DNA of 64,000 nucleotides from CAUUJV01 sp963545565 (GTDB lineage: Bacteria > Actinomycetota > Actinomycetes > Actinomycetales > Bifidobacteriaceae), in contig CAUUJV010000002.1 in NCBI GenBank assembly GCA_963545565.1, forward strand, positions 124,001 through 188,000, given 5' to 3'. The notes below the pieces were generated by a model. That model saw nothing but the letters and a program-made list of their open reading frames with translations, was not told the DNA's origin and ran no database searches. A program made the translations under genes and the position numbers. This document shows positions 27,108 to 35,691 of this stretch, one piece after another; within the stretch, counting starts at the first letter, position 1, and every line of letters starts with the position of its first letter.

Positions 27108-28244
27108 AACGCCAACTGCTTGATCAATACTAGTAAAGCCGTCTTTGCGCAGAAGCTCAGCCACACCACGCTTCAATGTAGTGATATTTTGTGGGCCACG
27201 ATACATAAGTGAAGTTATAAACATCACAAGACCTGAGCCTTTGCGAATTTTTTCATACGCCTGCTGCGGAGTGAACACTCCACCTATACCAGCAATTGCA
27301 AGCTTATTGCCATAATCTCGGTATGTTTTTTCAATCAGATGATTGCTTGCTGGAATACACGGAAGACCTGAAAGATTTCCTTTCCAGTCATCTGGAACAT
27401 CAAGTCCAGTGCGGTCTTTACGCAGATTAGCGATGGACACACCCTGAACATTATGTTCTACAATCACGTCAAGCAAATCTTTGAACTCTGCCCAACTCTT
27501 ATTGGAAGGCATCTTAATTAGCGTCGGTTGGCTGCGCTGAACAGTGTCGAGCACAGTTAAAAGCTTATCCAAGTTTGCCGGATCATCAGTAAACGGCTCA
27601 CCTGCCTTTGTATTCGGGCAAGAGACATTGAGCTCAATCATATGAGATCGGTTTACTGCACGTTCCATGGAAATGCGATAATCTTCGATTCCCTCATCCA
27701 AATCTCCAGCAAATTCATCATTTGTGCGAGCAAGAGACACAGAGATCCGCATAGTCTTTGCGTTTGCATGAGCCTTTTCAACGCATGGAAGAATAGCTTC
27801 CGAACCTTCATTTGCAAGCCCAACATGCACCATCATAGAGGCATACTCAGGAAGTCTATGGAACCACGGGCGAGCATTACCAGCGCAAACACGTGAGGTG
27901 ATAGATCCAATCGTCTCAAAGCCAAAACCAGCAGCATCGAGAACAATAGGTAAATCAGCGTTCTTATCAAGGCCAGCACTCAAACCAAACGGATTATGAA
28001 AATCAATACCCATCACATTGGTTTCTAGAATAGGGTCAGTGTAGTCAAGCATTTCGCGAAGCATCCACATCAACGGCGGAATTTGACTGCTTACCTGACA
28101 GAATTTAATCATCGAATTGTGCGCGTCATCTGGAGACTGATCAAAAACAAACTTTTTCACTACGTTTTTGTACGCAAAGGAAAATAACGCTTCACTCGCA
28201 CGATTGACACTATTTCTTACAGGTGATTCAGAAACGTATGCCAT
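27096..28244 (-). CDS. pyrD: Dihydroorotate dehydrogenase, class 2 (quinone type)
   Basis: This 382-residue FMN enzyme oxidises dihydroorotate to orotate, the redox step of pyrimidine synthesis. NPFGLSAGLDKNADLP, the catalytic Ser in ELNVSCPNTKAG (Ser is class 2, Cys would be class 1), LIKMPSNKS and the FMN-phosphate block IAGIGGVF are present. The N-terminal helices (1-55) resemble the membrane-associating part of class 2 enzymes. AAGGAGG precedes the ATG. It is not near other pyr genes. Confidence 0.92.
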   Translation of the reverse strand: MAYVSESPVRNSVNRASEALFSFAYKNVVKKFVFDQSPDDAHNSMIKFCQVSSQIPPLMWMLREMLDYTDPILETNVMGIDFHNPFGLSAGLDKNADLPIVLDAAGFGFETIGSITSRVCAGNARPWFHRLPEYASMMVHVGLANEGSEAILPCVEKAHANAKTMRISVSLARTNDEFAGDLDEGIEDYRISMERAVNRSHMIELNVSCPNTKAGEPFTDDPANLDKLLTVLDTVQRSQPTLIKMPSNKSWAEFKDLLDVIVEHNVQGVSIANLRKDRTGLDVPDDWKGNLSGLPCIPASNHLIEKTYRDYGNKLAIAGIGGVFTPQQAYEKIRKGSGLVMFITSLMYRGPQNITTLKRGVAELLRKDGFTSIDQAVGVDVE

Positions 28245-28315
28245 AGCCCCTCCTTAAAATGCACCTATTCCATCTTACTAAGGACTCGCTGGGATTCGAA
28301 AGCTGTTAAACGTTA

Positions 28316-29569
28316 CTACGGAATGCGATTTAGCCATTCAGGATTCAAATATCGAGATTGAGAAAGCTCAGCTGCTCTTTTCCATATTACTTGTGAAATC
28401 TCGCCTCTATGAGTGTGTGGCACGTCATTCTGAATACTTTTTATTAATCCTTCGATAACTTCTTCTCTGGTCTTACCTGTCTGAGATTTCAGCGGATCCA
28501 CTCGCTTTGCGGCAGATTGCACAGCTTTATCCGATAGTTTTTCACGTGAGATACGAAGTACCTGCGTCATTGCCACAGAGTCAATGTCATAAGCCATCGT
28601 TACGTGATGAAGAACACAGCCAGAGCCAGCACCAACTCTCGGGAAGCGACGTTGTGCAGCTCCCCCAATTTTTCCGTATGGAGACGTAATGTCGTTAATC
28701 GGCTTATACGCTGCCTCTACACCCAAGGATTGCAATGCGTGAATCACCCACTCATCGCATAATCGATAGGATTCCTCCACAGAAAGTCCCTCAACAAAAT
28801 CAAGCGGTACATACATTGAATACGTAATAGTATTACCCGGCTCAATAAACATTGCTCCCCCGCCAGTAATGCGCCGAACCACTGTGAAATCACGTAACTG
28901 AGCCTGCTCAAGGTCTACTTCATTCATTACAGATTGATGCAGTCCTATAACAACGGCACTACTCTTCCACTCCCAAAAACGCAACATTGGGCCACAATCA
29001 CCGGCAGCTACCGCACGAGCCATAACTTCATCAACAGCCATTTGCATAGCAGGATCGAGAGCATTCTCAGGGGGAATAATTGCAAGATTTATATCATTCC
29101 ATCGTTTAGACAAAGGCTGATATTCTGGCTGAACTTTTCTGCTTGATAAAGGTGCTGCTGCTGTGCTTTGAGCTGTATTAGTCTCAGCAGCTTCGATTTT
29201 AGTAATCTTGATTTTAGCTGCATTGCTTTTGGAAGTGCTTATTCCTCCTATTGCCCGCTGAACAGCAATTGCAATAGCTTGAGGAGTTATTCCCCCGATG
29301 ATAATACCTTCATCAGCTGCACTCTGGAAAAGCTTATCAAGATTTATAACTGCCTGCTGAGTATTAAAATCATTGCTCTCAAAATCAATCTGTTCTTGTG
29401 CGATGACTTGCATACGGTCAATGAGTCTTTGAGAATTATCTGTTCCGTCAATAAAAAAGTCACCGTCAATAACCACATGCACAGTATGAGAGGCAAACCG
29501 CAGCGTTACAGCCACAAGTTTGCCTCCGGGAGTTTTATATTCACCGCGTCTAATCTGAGAAAAATTCAT
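28316..29569 (-). CDS. lplA: Lipoate-protein ligase with accessory domain at the N terminus
   Basis: A 417-residue protein of two domains. Residues 1-100 (KTPGGKLVAVTLRF to GGITPQAIAIAVQRAIGG) look like the lipoate-ligase accessory domain that sits at the C terminus of E. coli LplA. A Lys/Ala/Ser linker follows. The BPL/LplA/LipB catalytic domain carries RRITGGGAMFIEPGN, the lipoate/ATP loop, and KIGGAAQRRFPRVGAGSGCVLHH. It would attach lipoate to a carrier, and the gcvH product about 5.6 kb away is the only lipoyl carrier in the window. The domain order is reversed relative to E. coli. Confidence 0.88.
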   Translation of the reverse strand: MNFSQIRRGEYKTPGGKLVAVTLRFASHTVHVVIDGDFFIDGTDNSQRLIDRMQVIAQEQIDFESNDFNTQQAVINLDKLFQSAADEGIIIGGITPQAIAIAVQRAIGGISTSKSNAAKIKITKIEAAETNTAQSTAAAPLSSRKVQPEYQPLSKRWNDINLAIIPPENALDPAMQMAVDEVMARAVAAGDCGPMLRFWEWKSSAVVIGLHQSVMNEVDLEQAQLRDFTVVRRITGGGAMFIEPGNTITYSMYVPLDFVEGLSVEESYRLCDEWVIHALQSLGVEAAYKPINDITSPYGKIGGAAQRRFPRVGAGSGCVLHHVTMAYDIDSVAMTQVLRISREKLSDKAVQSAAKRVDPLKSQTGKTREEVIEGLIKSIQNDVPHTHRGEISQVIWKRAAELSQSRYLNPEWLNRIP

Positions 29570-29602
29570 AGCGGCTAGTCTACAAGTTTTATTCGCAGAA
29601 TT

Positions 29603-30121
29603 TTAATCCTGCAATTCATAACCTTGAGAATCACGATGCCATTGGGTACCAGGCTTGGATGCAAGAATAAGAATGCCCTCAATAAGGCCCCAAACACTTG
29701 CTATAAATGGCCCAATAACAATAATCCAACCAACAACTGTAAGCAAAAGCTGAATAACAGCCTTAGTGGTGTTACCCAAATAGAAATTATGGATACCAAG
29801 AGAGCCAAGGAAAATTCCAAGCAATCCTGCAGCAATCTTGGAACGATTCCCTACCGCATATAAAGGCTGCTGCTGATAGTTATAGCTGCCCTGCTGAGCG
29901 TAATAAGGATTCTGAGCAGTTTCCTGAGCTTGAGACTGCTGGTAACCATATTCATACCCATATCCAGCATCAGACTGTTGCTGATATGGCTGTTGAGTTT
30001 GTTGCTGGTAAGACTGTGCCTGATCACTCTGTTGATACTGAGCTTGCTGAGCAGTTTCCTGAGCCTGCTCAACATTTTGGCTATAGTTCTGGCCAAAATT
30101 GTTATTCGTATTTTCTGTCAT
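29603..30121 (-). CDS. TM2-domain membrane protein with Gln/Tyr-rich N terminus
   Basis: A 172-residue protein. Residues 1-85 are low-complexity Gln/Tyr/Asn/Ala repeats (QQAQYQQSDQAQSYQQQT and similar). The TM2 domain follows, with KIAAGLLGIFLGSLGIHNFYLGNTTKAVIQLLL and a second span WIIVIGPFIASVWGLIEGI. TM2 proteins are small two-span membrane proteins of unclear role. The Gln/Tyr part has prion-like composition. No clear ribosome-binding site precedes the ATG. It starts about 33 bases before the lplA gene on the same strand. Confidence 0.88.
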   Translation of the reverse strand: MTENTNNNFGQNYSQNVEQAQETAQQAQYQQSDQAQSYQQQTQQPYQQQSDAGYGYEYGYQQSQAQETAQNPYYAQQGSYNYQQQPLYAVGNRSKIAAGLLGIFLGSLGIHNFYLGNTTKAVIQLLLTVVGWIIVIGPFIASVWGLIEGILILASKPGTQWHRDSQGYELQD

Positions 30122-30169
30122 GAATCAATCATACATAAAACTGCGCATATCACAATTGTGTATTCACAC

Positions 30170-30251
30170 AAGCAAAAGACTGCTCATACTGTGTAGAGCA
30201 CGGCGGCGCACAATAATGAGCAACTATACACGGCACAATATGAGCAGTCTT
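30170..30251 (-). terminator. Terminator of leuB, 13-bp perfect stem
   Basis: TATGAGCAGTCTT (30239-30251) and AAGACTGCTCATA (30176-30188) are exact inverses with a 50-base insert that itself has GTGTA/TACAC pairs. On the minus strand the stem is followed by TTTTGCTT. It lies 58 bases after the leuB stop. Confidence 0.65.
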
Positions 30252-30308
30252 AAAAATAGTTCAGTACTAGAAATCCCAGCGATATGCTACTTTATTATTT
30301 CTATCACT

Positions 30309-31352
30309 TCACAACCGAGCCAGAATATCCAAGCCTACCTGATGAGTTGAGCGCTGCTTGGAACCATTCTCCTCAATATCAGCCTCAACAGCATCAGCGA
30401 TACGCTGCGCAGCATCATCAAGTCCAAGATGCTGGAGCATCATAGAAGCAGACATAATCGCTGCGGTCGGGTTAGCGATGCCTTGGCCAGCAATATCTGG
30501 AGCCGATCCATGAATAGGCTCAAACATCGAAGGGTATTCGTTGGAAGCATTGATGTTTCCAGATGCAGAATAACCAACTCCACCCACAACAGCACCAGCT
30601 TCGTCAGTGATGATATCGCCAAAAAGATTATCAGTAAGAATCACATCAAAGCGCTGAGGGTCGGTGACGATGAAAATAGTAGTTGCGTCGATATGCAAGT
30701 AATCATGAGTGACTTCTGGATATTCAGCTGCCACGGAATCAACAATGCGCTGCCACATATCACCCGCATTCACAAGTACATTCTTTTTGTGGACGAGCGT
30801 GACATGCTTGCGACGCTTCATAGCAAGCTCAAATGCGTAACGAACCACGCGTTCAGTGCCTTCTGCAGAGTTGATAGAAACCTCTGTGGCAATTTCCTTA
30901 GCAGAACCGCGATGTGCAGAGCCACCAGCGCCCACATAAAGCCCCTCGGTTCCTTCGCGAACTACAACAAAGTCAATATCGCCTGGATTAGCCAGCGGGC
31001 TGACAACGCCTTTGTAAAGTTTAGACGGACGCAGATTGATGTAGTGATCGAGAGCAAAGCGCATCTTGAGGAGCAAGCCGCGCTCAAGAATTCCTGCCTT
31101 AATGCGAGGATCGCCAATTGCACCAAGCAAAATAGCGTCTTGCTTTTTAATCTCTTCAAGCTCATCATCAGGCAGAATTGCACCATCACGCAAGTAGCGA
31201 TCAGCACCCAAATCAAAGTTCACATAGTTGAACTGCGCAATTCCTTCAGTTGCTTTCTCCAGCACTGCTTGAGCTTCAGGAGTGATTTCTTTGCCAATAC
31301 CATCGCCAGGAATAACCGCGATGTTATATGTACGTTTTTCAGTGGTACTCAT
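30309..31352 (-). CDS. leuB: 3-isopropylmalate dehydrogenase
   Basis: This 347-residue NAD enzyme does the oxidative decarboxylation step of leucine synthesis. The N-terminal VIPGDGIGKEI, the substrate-binding MRFALDHYINLRPSKLY, the VREGTEGLYVGAGG block, the metal-binding DNLFGDIITDEAGA and the NAD site FEPIHGSAPDIAGQGIANP are intact. The start is at MSTTEKRTYN; four codons upstream are open with another ATG. It is a single-gene unit with its own terminator; leuA, C and D are not in the window. Confidence 0.94.
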   Translation of the reverse strand: MSTTEKRTYNIAVIPGDGIGKEITPEAQAVLEKATEGIAQFNYVNFDLGADRYLRDGAILPDDELEEIKKQDAILLGAIGDPRIKAGILERGLLLKMRFALDHYINLRPSKLYKGVVSPLANPGDIDFVVVREGTEGLYVGAGGSAHRGSAKEIATEVSINSAEGTERVVRYAFELAMKRRKHVTLVHKKNVLVNAGDMWQRIVDSVAAEYPEVTHDYLHIDATTIFIVTDPQRFDVILTDNLFGDIITDEAGAVVGGVGYSASGNINASNEYPSMFEPIHGSAPDIAGQGIANPTAAIMSASMMLQHLGLDDAAQRIADAVEADIEENGSKQRSTHQVGLDILARL

Positions 31353-31479
31353 ACCCATAAGCATACGAAAGCGTCCACTCTTTGAAGCTCTGTATTTCGA
31401 TTAGTGGACACACACATCTTATTCATGCAATACCCCATCGAGAACTAAAAACTGGAAACTGAGAATTGAAAATCAAGAA

Positions 31480-33936
31480 TTAGGAATCAAGTAACCCCAT
31501 CTGTTCTAGACACCACGCATTCTCAAACGAGACTTCCTCCCACTGCTTGTATCGCCCAGACACGCCGCCGTGCCCTGCCTCAACTTCAATCTTCGCAAAC
31601 GCATCAATACCCATGCCGCTCTCTTGCATACGAGCAAGCCACTTAAGAGGTTCAACATAAAGCACACGAGTATCATTTAATGACGTTGTGATAAAAATTG
31701 TTGGGTATTTATCTGTTCCAAATTTGGCCTTACGCTCCCGTGCATTCAACACGTTCTCATATGGCGAGTATGACTTCATGTAGTGATACACGTCTTCGTT
31801 ATGAAGCGGATCTCCCCACTCATCCCACTCTGTAACAGTTAGCGGCAATGAAGTGTCTAGGATTGACGTGAGTGCATCAACAAAAGGCACATCTGCTTCA
31901 ATGCCCTTATAGAGAAAACCTGCCACGTTAGCAACTGCGCCTATCAGCAGACCACCAGCCGAACCACCATTTGCTACAGTACTTTCTGCACTCGCCCATC
32001 CTTGAGCTTGAAGAGCAGCCGTAACGTCAATAAAATCTGTGAAAGTATTGATTTTGTTGAGTCTGCGACCTTTCTCATACCATGCACGCCCCATTTCTCC
32101 GCCGCCACGAATATGTGCAACTGTGTAGAGAACTCCTCTGTCGAGCATGGATGGACGCGCTACTGAGAAACCTGGATCACTACTGATTTCATAAGAACCA
32201 TAACCGGAAATAAACATTGGGGAAGCTGTAGTAGACGCCTGATTCTTCCCATTACGACTTCCATTACGATTCGCATCAATCAAAGACTTCATAGACGGCG
32301 CATCAATAACAATATCTGTTGCACCCTCACTCCACGGGTTCCCATCCGGCCCAATCTGCGAATCCATACTTGGCACAAGACCGCGCTTCCATACGAGGGA
32401 AACGGGAACTTTCTGCCCGTCACGCACGCGAACCCATACACGGCGTTCTGCATAATCTTCCTGCTTATAATTTCGCACGTTCGCGCGCTTGAGCAACTTG
32501 TCTTCGCTAGTCACAGGGTTATATTCGTGCAGCTGTGACGGCTGAGTGTAGCTCCCATACGTGTAGCGCACAACAGGTGCTTGATAGGAAGAATTTGAAC
32601 CAAAGCCAATGGAATACAACACATTAGGATTTTCGCCTGTAAGTTCTTCAAAATTCCAACGCTCCCCAGCCAGAAAATCAGCGAGCGCCTGGCTCTTCGA
32701 CATAATTGCGATATGAGGCAAACCATCCGCACGATATCCAAGCGTTACAAAATCGCGATACATGCCAATGCCATCAATACGTAAGCCAGTCAATCCTTGC
32801 AAAATATCAGGATTCGCATCATCAAAGAGTGGAGTGTTAACAGATTTTGCAGCTTCATCTACACTTACCCGCCCCTGCACAGGTTCACAACCGTATGCAC
32901 TTCCTCTCGCAATACACACGCCTTCTCCCAATGAATATGGAGGCTGATGCAATCGCATATCGATAACATCTACTTCAAAATTGGGATTTTTAACGTTGTG
33001 AATCACTAGAGCAAGCGGAATATCAGAGCTATCTTCTGCACCACCTTCGAACTGTGCAAAACTAACATCGTATTCCACGTTTTCTTGGCGTTCAATGAAG
33101 GGCTTAAATTCACCCTGTGGATTCGTGACGTCGAGCATTAGAACTTCGCAGCTCGTTTTAGAACTTGTTTCAATGACGATTTGAGTTTCGTCAAAAGAGA
33201 TTCCTACCCCTGCCCAAAACTTCTCATCGTTCTCATGCCATGCTTCTTGATCTTGAGATGAGTCTGTGCCTACTCGGTGACGCCAAATAGAATACGGACG
33301 CCATGCGTCATCAGTCTTGGTGTAAAACACCCATTGACCGTCAGGAGTAATGCATGCACCAGCACTCACCTGCTCAATAACTTCAGGTAAATCTTTCCCA
33401 GTGCTTAAATCACGAATCCGAACATCATAGAGTTCATTACCTGTGGTGTCTGTGGAATACACCATCCATCTGCCGTCATTGCTTAAATCGATGCCGCCCG
33501 AACGGAAAAAATCATGCCCTTGAGATTCTTTGTTCGCATCAAAAATAACTTCCTCATCGTCAAAAGCTATTTCTGGATTGATTACAGGGGCTGTCCAGTC
33601 ATCAAAGTCTCGAACAGGAATACGACATTGTTTGCCATACTGCTCACCTTCTACAGTGCGAGCAAAATACCAGTAATCGTGAATTCTTGTGGGAACAGAC
33701 ATATCTGTTTCTTGCACACGAGACTTTAATTCACTAAAAAGCTTGGTGGTTAACGGTTTGATGGGTTCTGTAATCTCGTCGCAAAAAGCGTTTTGAGCAG
33801 CTATATAATCATGCACTTGCTGCGATTCTTTATTGCGCATCCAGTCATAAACATCGGTAAAAATATCGTCATGAGCAATGCGTTGATGCTGAATCTTTTC
33901 AGCATGCGGAGCTTTGGGGAAAGAAGCACGTATCAT
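31480..33936 (-). CDS. ptrB: Oligopeptidase B, prolyl-oligopeptidase (S9) family
   Basis: An 818-residue cytosolic serine peptidase. The N-terminal seven-blade propeller (about 80-470) starts after KIQHQRIAHDDIFTDVYDWM. The hydrolase domain has YGSYEISSDPGFS, AHIRGGGEMGRAWYEKG, the nucleophile Ser in VANGGSAGGLLIG, the Asp in TSLNDTRVLYVEP and the His in EAGHGGVSGRY. The family cuts short peptides after basic residues. It is longer than E. coli PtrB (686) mainly by inserts in the propeller. Its start overlaps the stop of the App1-like gene (ATGA), indicating translational coupling. Confidence 0.92.
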   Translation of the reverse strand: MIRASFPKAPHAEKIQHQRIAHDDIFTDVYDWMRNKESQQVHDYIAAQNAFCDEITEPIKPLTTKLFSELKSRVQETDMSVPTRIHDYWYFARTVEGEQYGKQCRIPVRDFDDWTAPVINPEIAFDDEEVIFDANKESQGHDFFRSGGIDLSNDGRWMVYSTDTTGNELYDVRIRDLSTGKDLPEVIEQVSAGACITPDGQWVFYTKTDDAWRPYSIWRHRVGTDSSQDQEAWHENDEKFWAGVGISFDETQIVIETSSKTSCEVLMLDVTNPQGEFKPFIERQENVEYDVSFAQFEGGAEDSSDIPLALVIHNVKNPNFEVDVIDMRLHQPPYSLGEGVCIARGSAYGCEPVQGRVSVDEAAKSVNTPLFDDANPDILQGLTGLRIDGIGMYRDFVTLGYRADGLPHIAIMSKSQALADFLAGERWNFEELTGENPNVLYSIGFGSNSSYQAPVVRYTYGSYTQPSQLHEYNPVTSEDKLLKRANVRNYKQEDYAERRVWVRVRDGQKVPVSLVWKRGLVPSMDSQIGPDGNPWSEGATDIVIDAPSMKSLIDANRNGSRNGKNQASTTASPMFISGYGSYEISSDPGFSVARPSMLDRGVLYTVAHIRGGGEMGRAWYEKGRRLNKINTFTDFIDVTAALQAQGWASAESTVANGGSAGGLLIGAVANVAGFLYKGIEADVPFVDALTSILDTSLPLTVTEWDEWGDPLHNEDVYHYMKSYSPYENVLNARERKAKFGTDKYPTIFITTSLNDTRVLYVEPLKWLARMQESGMGIDAFAKIEVEAGHGGVSGRYKQWEEVSFENAWCLEQMGLLDS

Positions 33937-35147
33937 TTTTTAGCTACATTCTTCAAATAGGGGAGCATCGTTTTCATCAGATTTGCTCCGGTTGGACCAT
34001 AGAATACGGGTACATCGACAGCAGGCGCAGCAGGATCATTCAAATTCAAATGCTGAGCAATAGTCGTCTCGTTGCCCACAAGCTGCCTAATTCCAATCGC
34101 AACTACTCTGCCCGGATATTCGCGAGTTAAGCGAGCATAAGTACTTGGATCTTTTTGTCCATCGTCGCCAATCAGAATGAACTTCATGTGCGGAAAGTCG
34201 GCCATAAGCTGTTGAACAAACTCAAGCTTATGTTTCACTCCCGATGGCACAAAAGTTTTTGGCCTGGGGTCGAGATCACGCAGCAGCAGTGGGCCTTCTG
34301 GAAATCCATGCCTGCTAATGAAGTTACGAATTGAGTCTTCCACGTTCCATGGTGAGGTGGAAAGGTAGAAGAATGGTGCTTGTGGATAAATTTCGCTGAT
34401 TTTGGAATACAGCACAGACATGCCCGGCACAGAAGAACGCGAGTTAGGGTTGAGAAGCAGCATGTTATACGCTGCTTTCAATATTGTAGGAACTTCCGTG
34501 ACCATAATGGTGTCATCTACATCCGAAATCACTCCGATAGGAGCATCATCAGGCACAATAAACAATGGTGAATGCACCGATTCACGCCCGTCTACATGGT
34601 AACTAACATCATGAATACCCGCAGAAAGCTTACGGACTGCAATTAAATCGAGATACCCCTGCTCATCACTTTGAGCATATCGAGCTGAGCTTTCAAGATT
34701 GTCGCCTACACGGTCAAACACTTCAGCATCGCCCATTTGCACTGTACGCAATTCAATACCATCAATGCTGATACGTACTCGGGTACCTGCTGCAGGAATA
34801 AGGAAGGCATTGGCTATTCCCCGTCGAACCGCCCTGAAAGAACGCTTTTCTGGGGCGTCAAGAACCGTGCGACAAATAATGCGAACATACTCAGTTGTGC
34901 CATAGCCCACATATGGTTCTACGCGTGCAGTCCAGCCCATTTTGTTGGCCGTTCGAGTAGAAGCTTCTACCCACATACCAAATGTTGAAGTAATAGCTTG
35001 ACGTACCAAACGCACAACGGTTCCCTTAGCCTCTGGCCGTTCTCGGCGAGAAGGTGCATCCACCACAGTCGTAGTGTGGCGAGCAATAATAGGCTTCTGC
35101 TCTTGCACTATTTTTGTTGTGCGCTCAGCATGTTCCTTTTGTGCCAT
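33933..35147 (-). CDS. App1-family phosphatidate phosphatase-like protein
   Basis: A 404-residue protein with a C-terminal HAD-like App1 domain (DUF2183). The nucleophile motif is VISDVDDTIMVTEVP. It is followed by FFYLSTSPWNVED, the Lys segment SGVKHKLEFVQQLM and the acidic ILIGDDGQKDPS. Yeast App1 is a magnesium-dependent phosphatidate phosphatase; bacterial members are little studied. The N-terminal part (about 30-190) looks beta-rich and has no signal or anchor. It starts about 210 bases from gcvH and overlaps oligopeptidase B by four bases. Confidence 0.85.
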   Translation of the reverse strand: MAQKEHAERTTKIVQEQKPIIARHTTTVVDAPSRRERPEAKGTVVRLVRQAITSTFGMWVEASTRTANKMGWTARVEPYVGYGTTEYVRIICRTVLDAPEKRSFRAVRRGIANAFLIPAAGTRVRISIDGIELRTVQMGDAEVFDRVGDNLESSARYAQSDEQGYLDLIAVRKLSAGIHDVSYHVDGRESVHSPLFIVPDDAPIGVISDVDDTIMVTEVPTILKAAYNMLLLNPNSRSSVPGMSVLYSKISEIYPQAPFFYLSTSPWNVEDSIRNFISRHGFPEGPLLLRDLDPRPKTFVPSGVKHKLEFVQQLMADFPHMKFILIGDDGQKDPSTYARLTREYPGRVVAIGIRQLVGNETTIAQHLNLNDPAAPAVDVPVFYGPTGANLMKTMLPYLKNVAKK

Positions 35148-35193
35148 ACAATCCCTGTCTACACAAACCTTATTTATCTGTATTTATTTGTAT

Positions 35194-35607
35194 CTATTTG
35201 TCTGCAACAATACGAGCATATGCTTCAGAATCAAGAAGCTCAGGTTCATCGTCATCAGGCTCAATCTTAAGAATCCAGCCCTCGCCATAGGGATCAGAGT
35301 TAATTACTTCAGGATCATCACTAACAGCCGTATTTACATACTTGATAGTTCCTGCAAGAGGAGCAACAAGAGATGAAGCTGCTTTCGAAGATTCTAATTC
35401 AACGATTTCATCGCCTGCTTCTACACGTGAATCAACTTCAGGTAAATCTACATATACAAGGTCACCAAGCTGCTCAGCAGCATACTCAGTGATACCAACG
35501 GTGGCAAGCTCTTCAGAAAAGTCAACCCATACGTGGTCTGCAGAGTAGCTGAGATTCTCAGGAACTTCGAGATTTGGAGTGCTCATTGGTGCATTTTTTT
35601 CTGCCAT
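35194..35607 (-). CDS. gcvH: GcvH-type lipoyl carrier protein
   Basis: A 137-residue glycine-cleavage H-protein. The fold segments YSADHVWVDF, ATVGITEYAAEQLGDLVYVDLP and the lipoyl-lysine hairpin VELESSKAASSLVAPLAGTI are complete, with Lys75 as the attachment site. The usual ES-V-KA motif reads ESSKAAS here. Glycine cleavage partners (gcvP, gcvT, lpd) are absent from the window, so the carrier may serve another role. The start is uncertain: ATG at 35607 or MSTPNLEVP seven codons later. A perfect palindrome lies 49 bases upstream. Confidence 0.9.
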   Translation of the reverse strand: MAEKNAPMSTPNLEVPENLSYSADHVWVDFSEELATVGITEYAAEQLGDLVYVDLPEVDSRVEAGDEIVELESSKAASSLVAPLAGTIKYVNTAVSDDPEVINSDPYGEGWILKIEPDDDEPELLDSEAYARIVADK

Positions 35608-35655
35608 ATGTACAGGTTACAACACATCAACACTCAAAATTCTTTTAGGCTTCTA

Positions 35656-35676
35656 GATTACTTCATTGAAGTAATC
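35656..35676. promoter_or_regulatory. Perfect 9-bp-arm palindrome upstream of gcvH
   Basis: GATTACTTC-ATT-GAAGTAATC, 21 bases, centred about 60 bases before the gcvH start and about 16 bases beyond the stop of the L,D-transpeptidase gene. There is no T tract behind it. It fits an operator better than a terminator, but either is possible. Confidence 0.5.
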
Positions 35677-35691
35677 GTGATGCGCAGTAGG

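Noticed and set aside
30429..31385. 318-codon open frame on the plus strand
   Set aside because: It is antisense to leuB, whose motifs are intact; Cys/Asn/His-rich composition is typical of a shadow frame.
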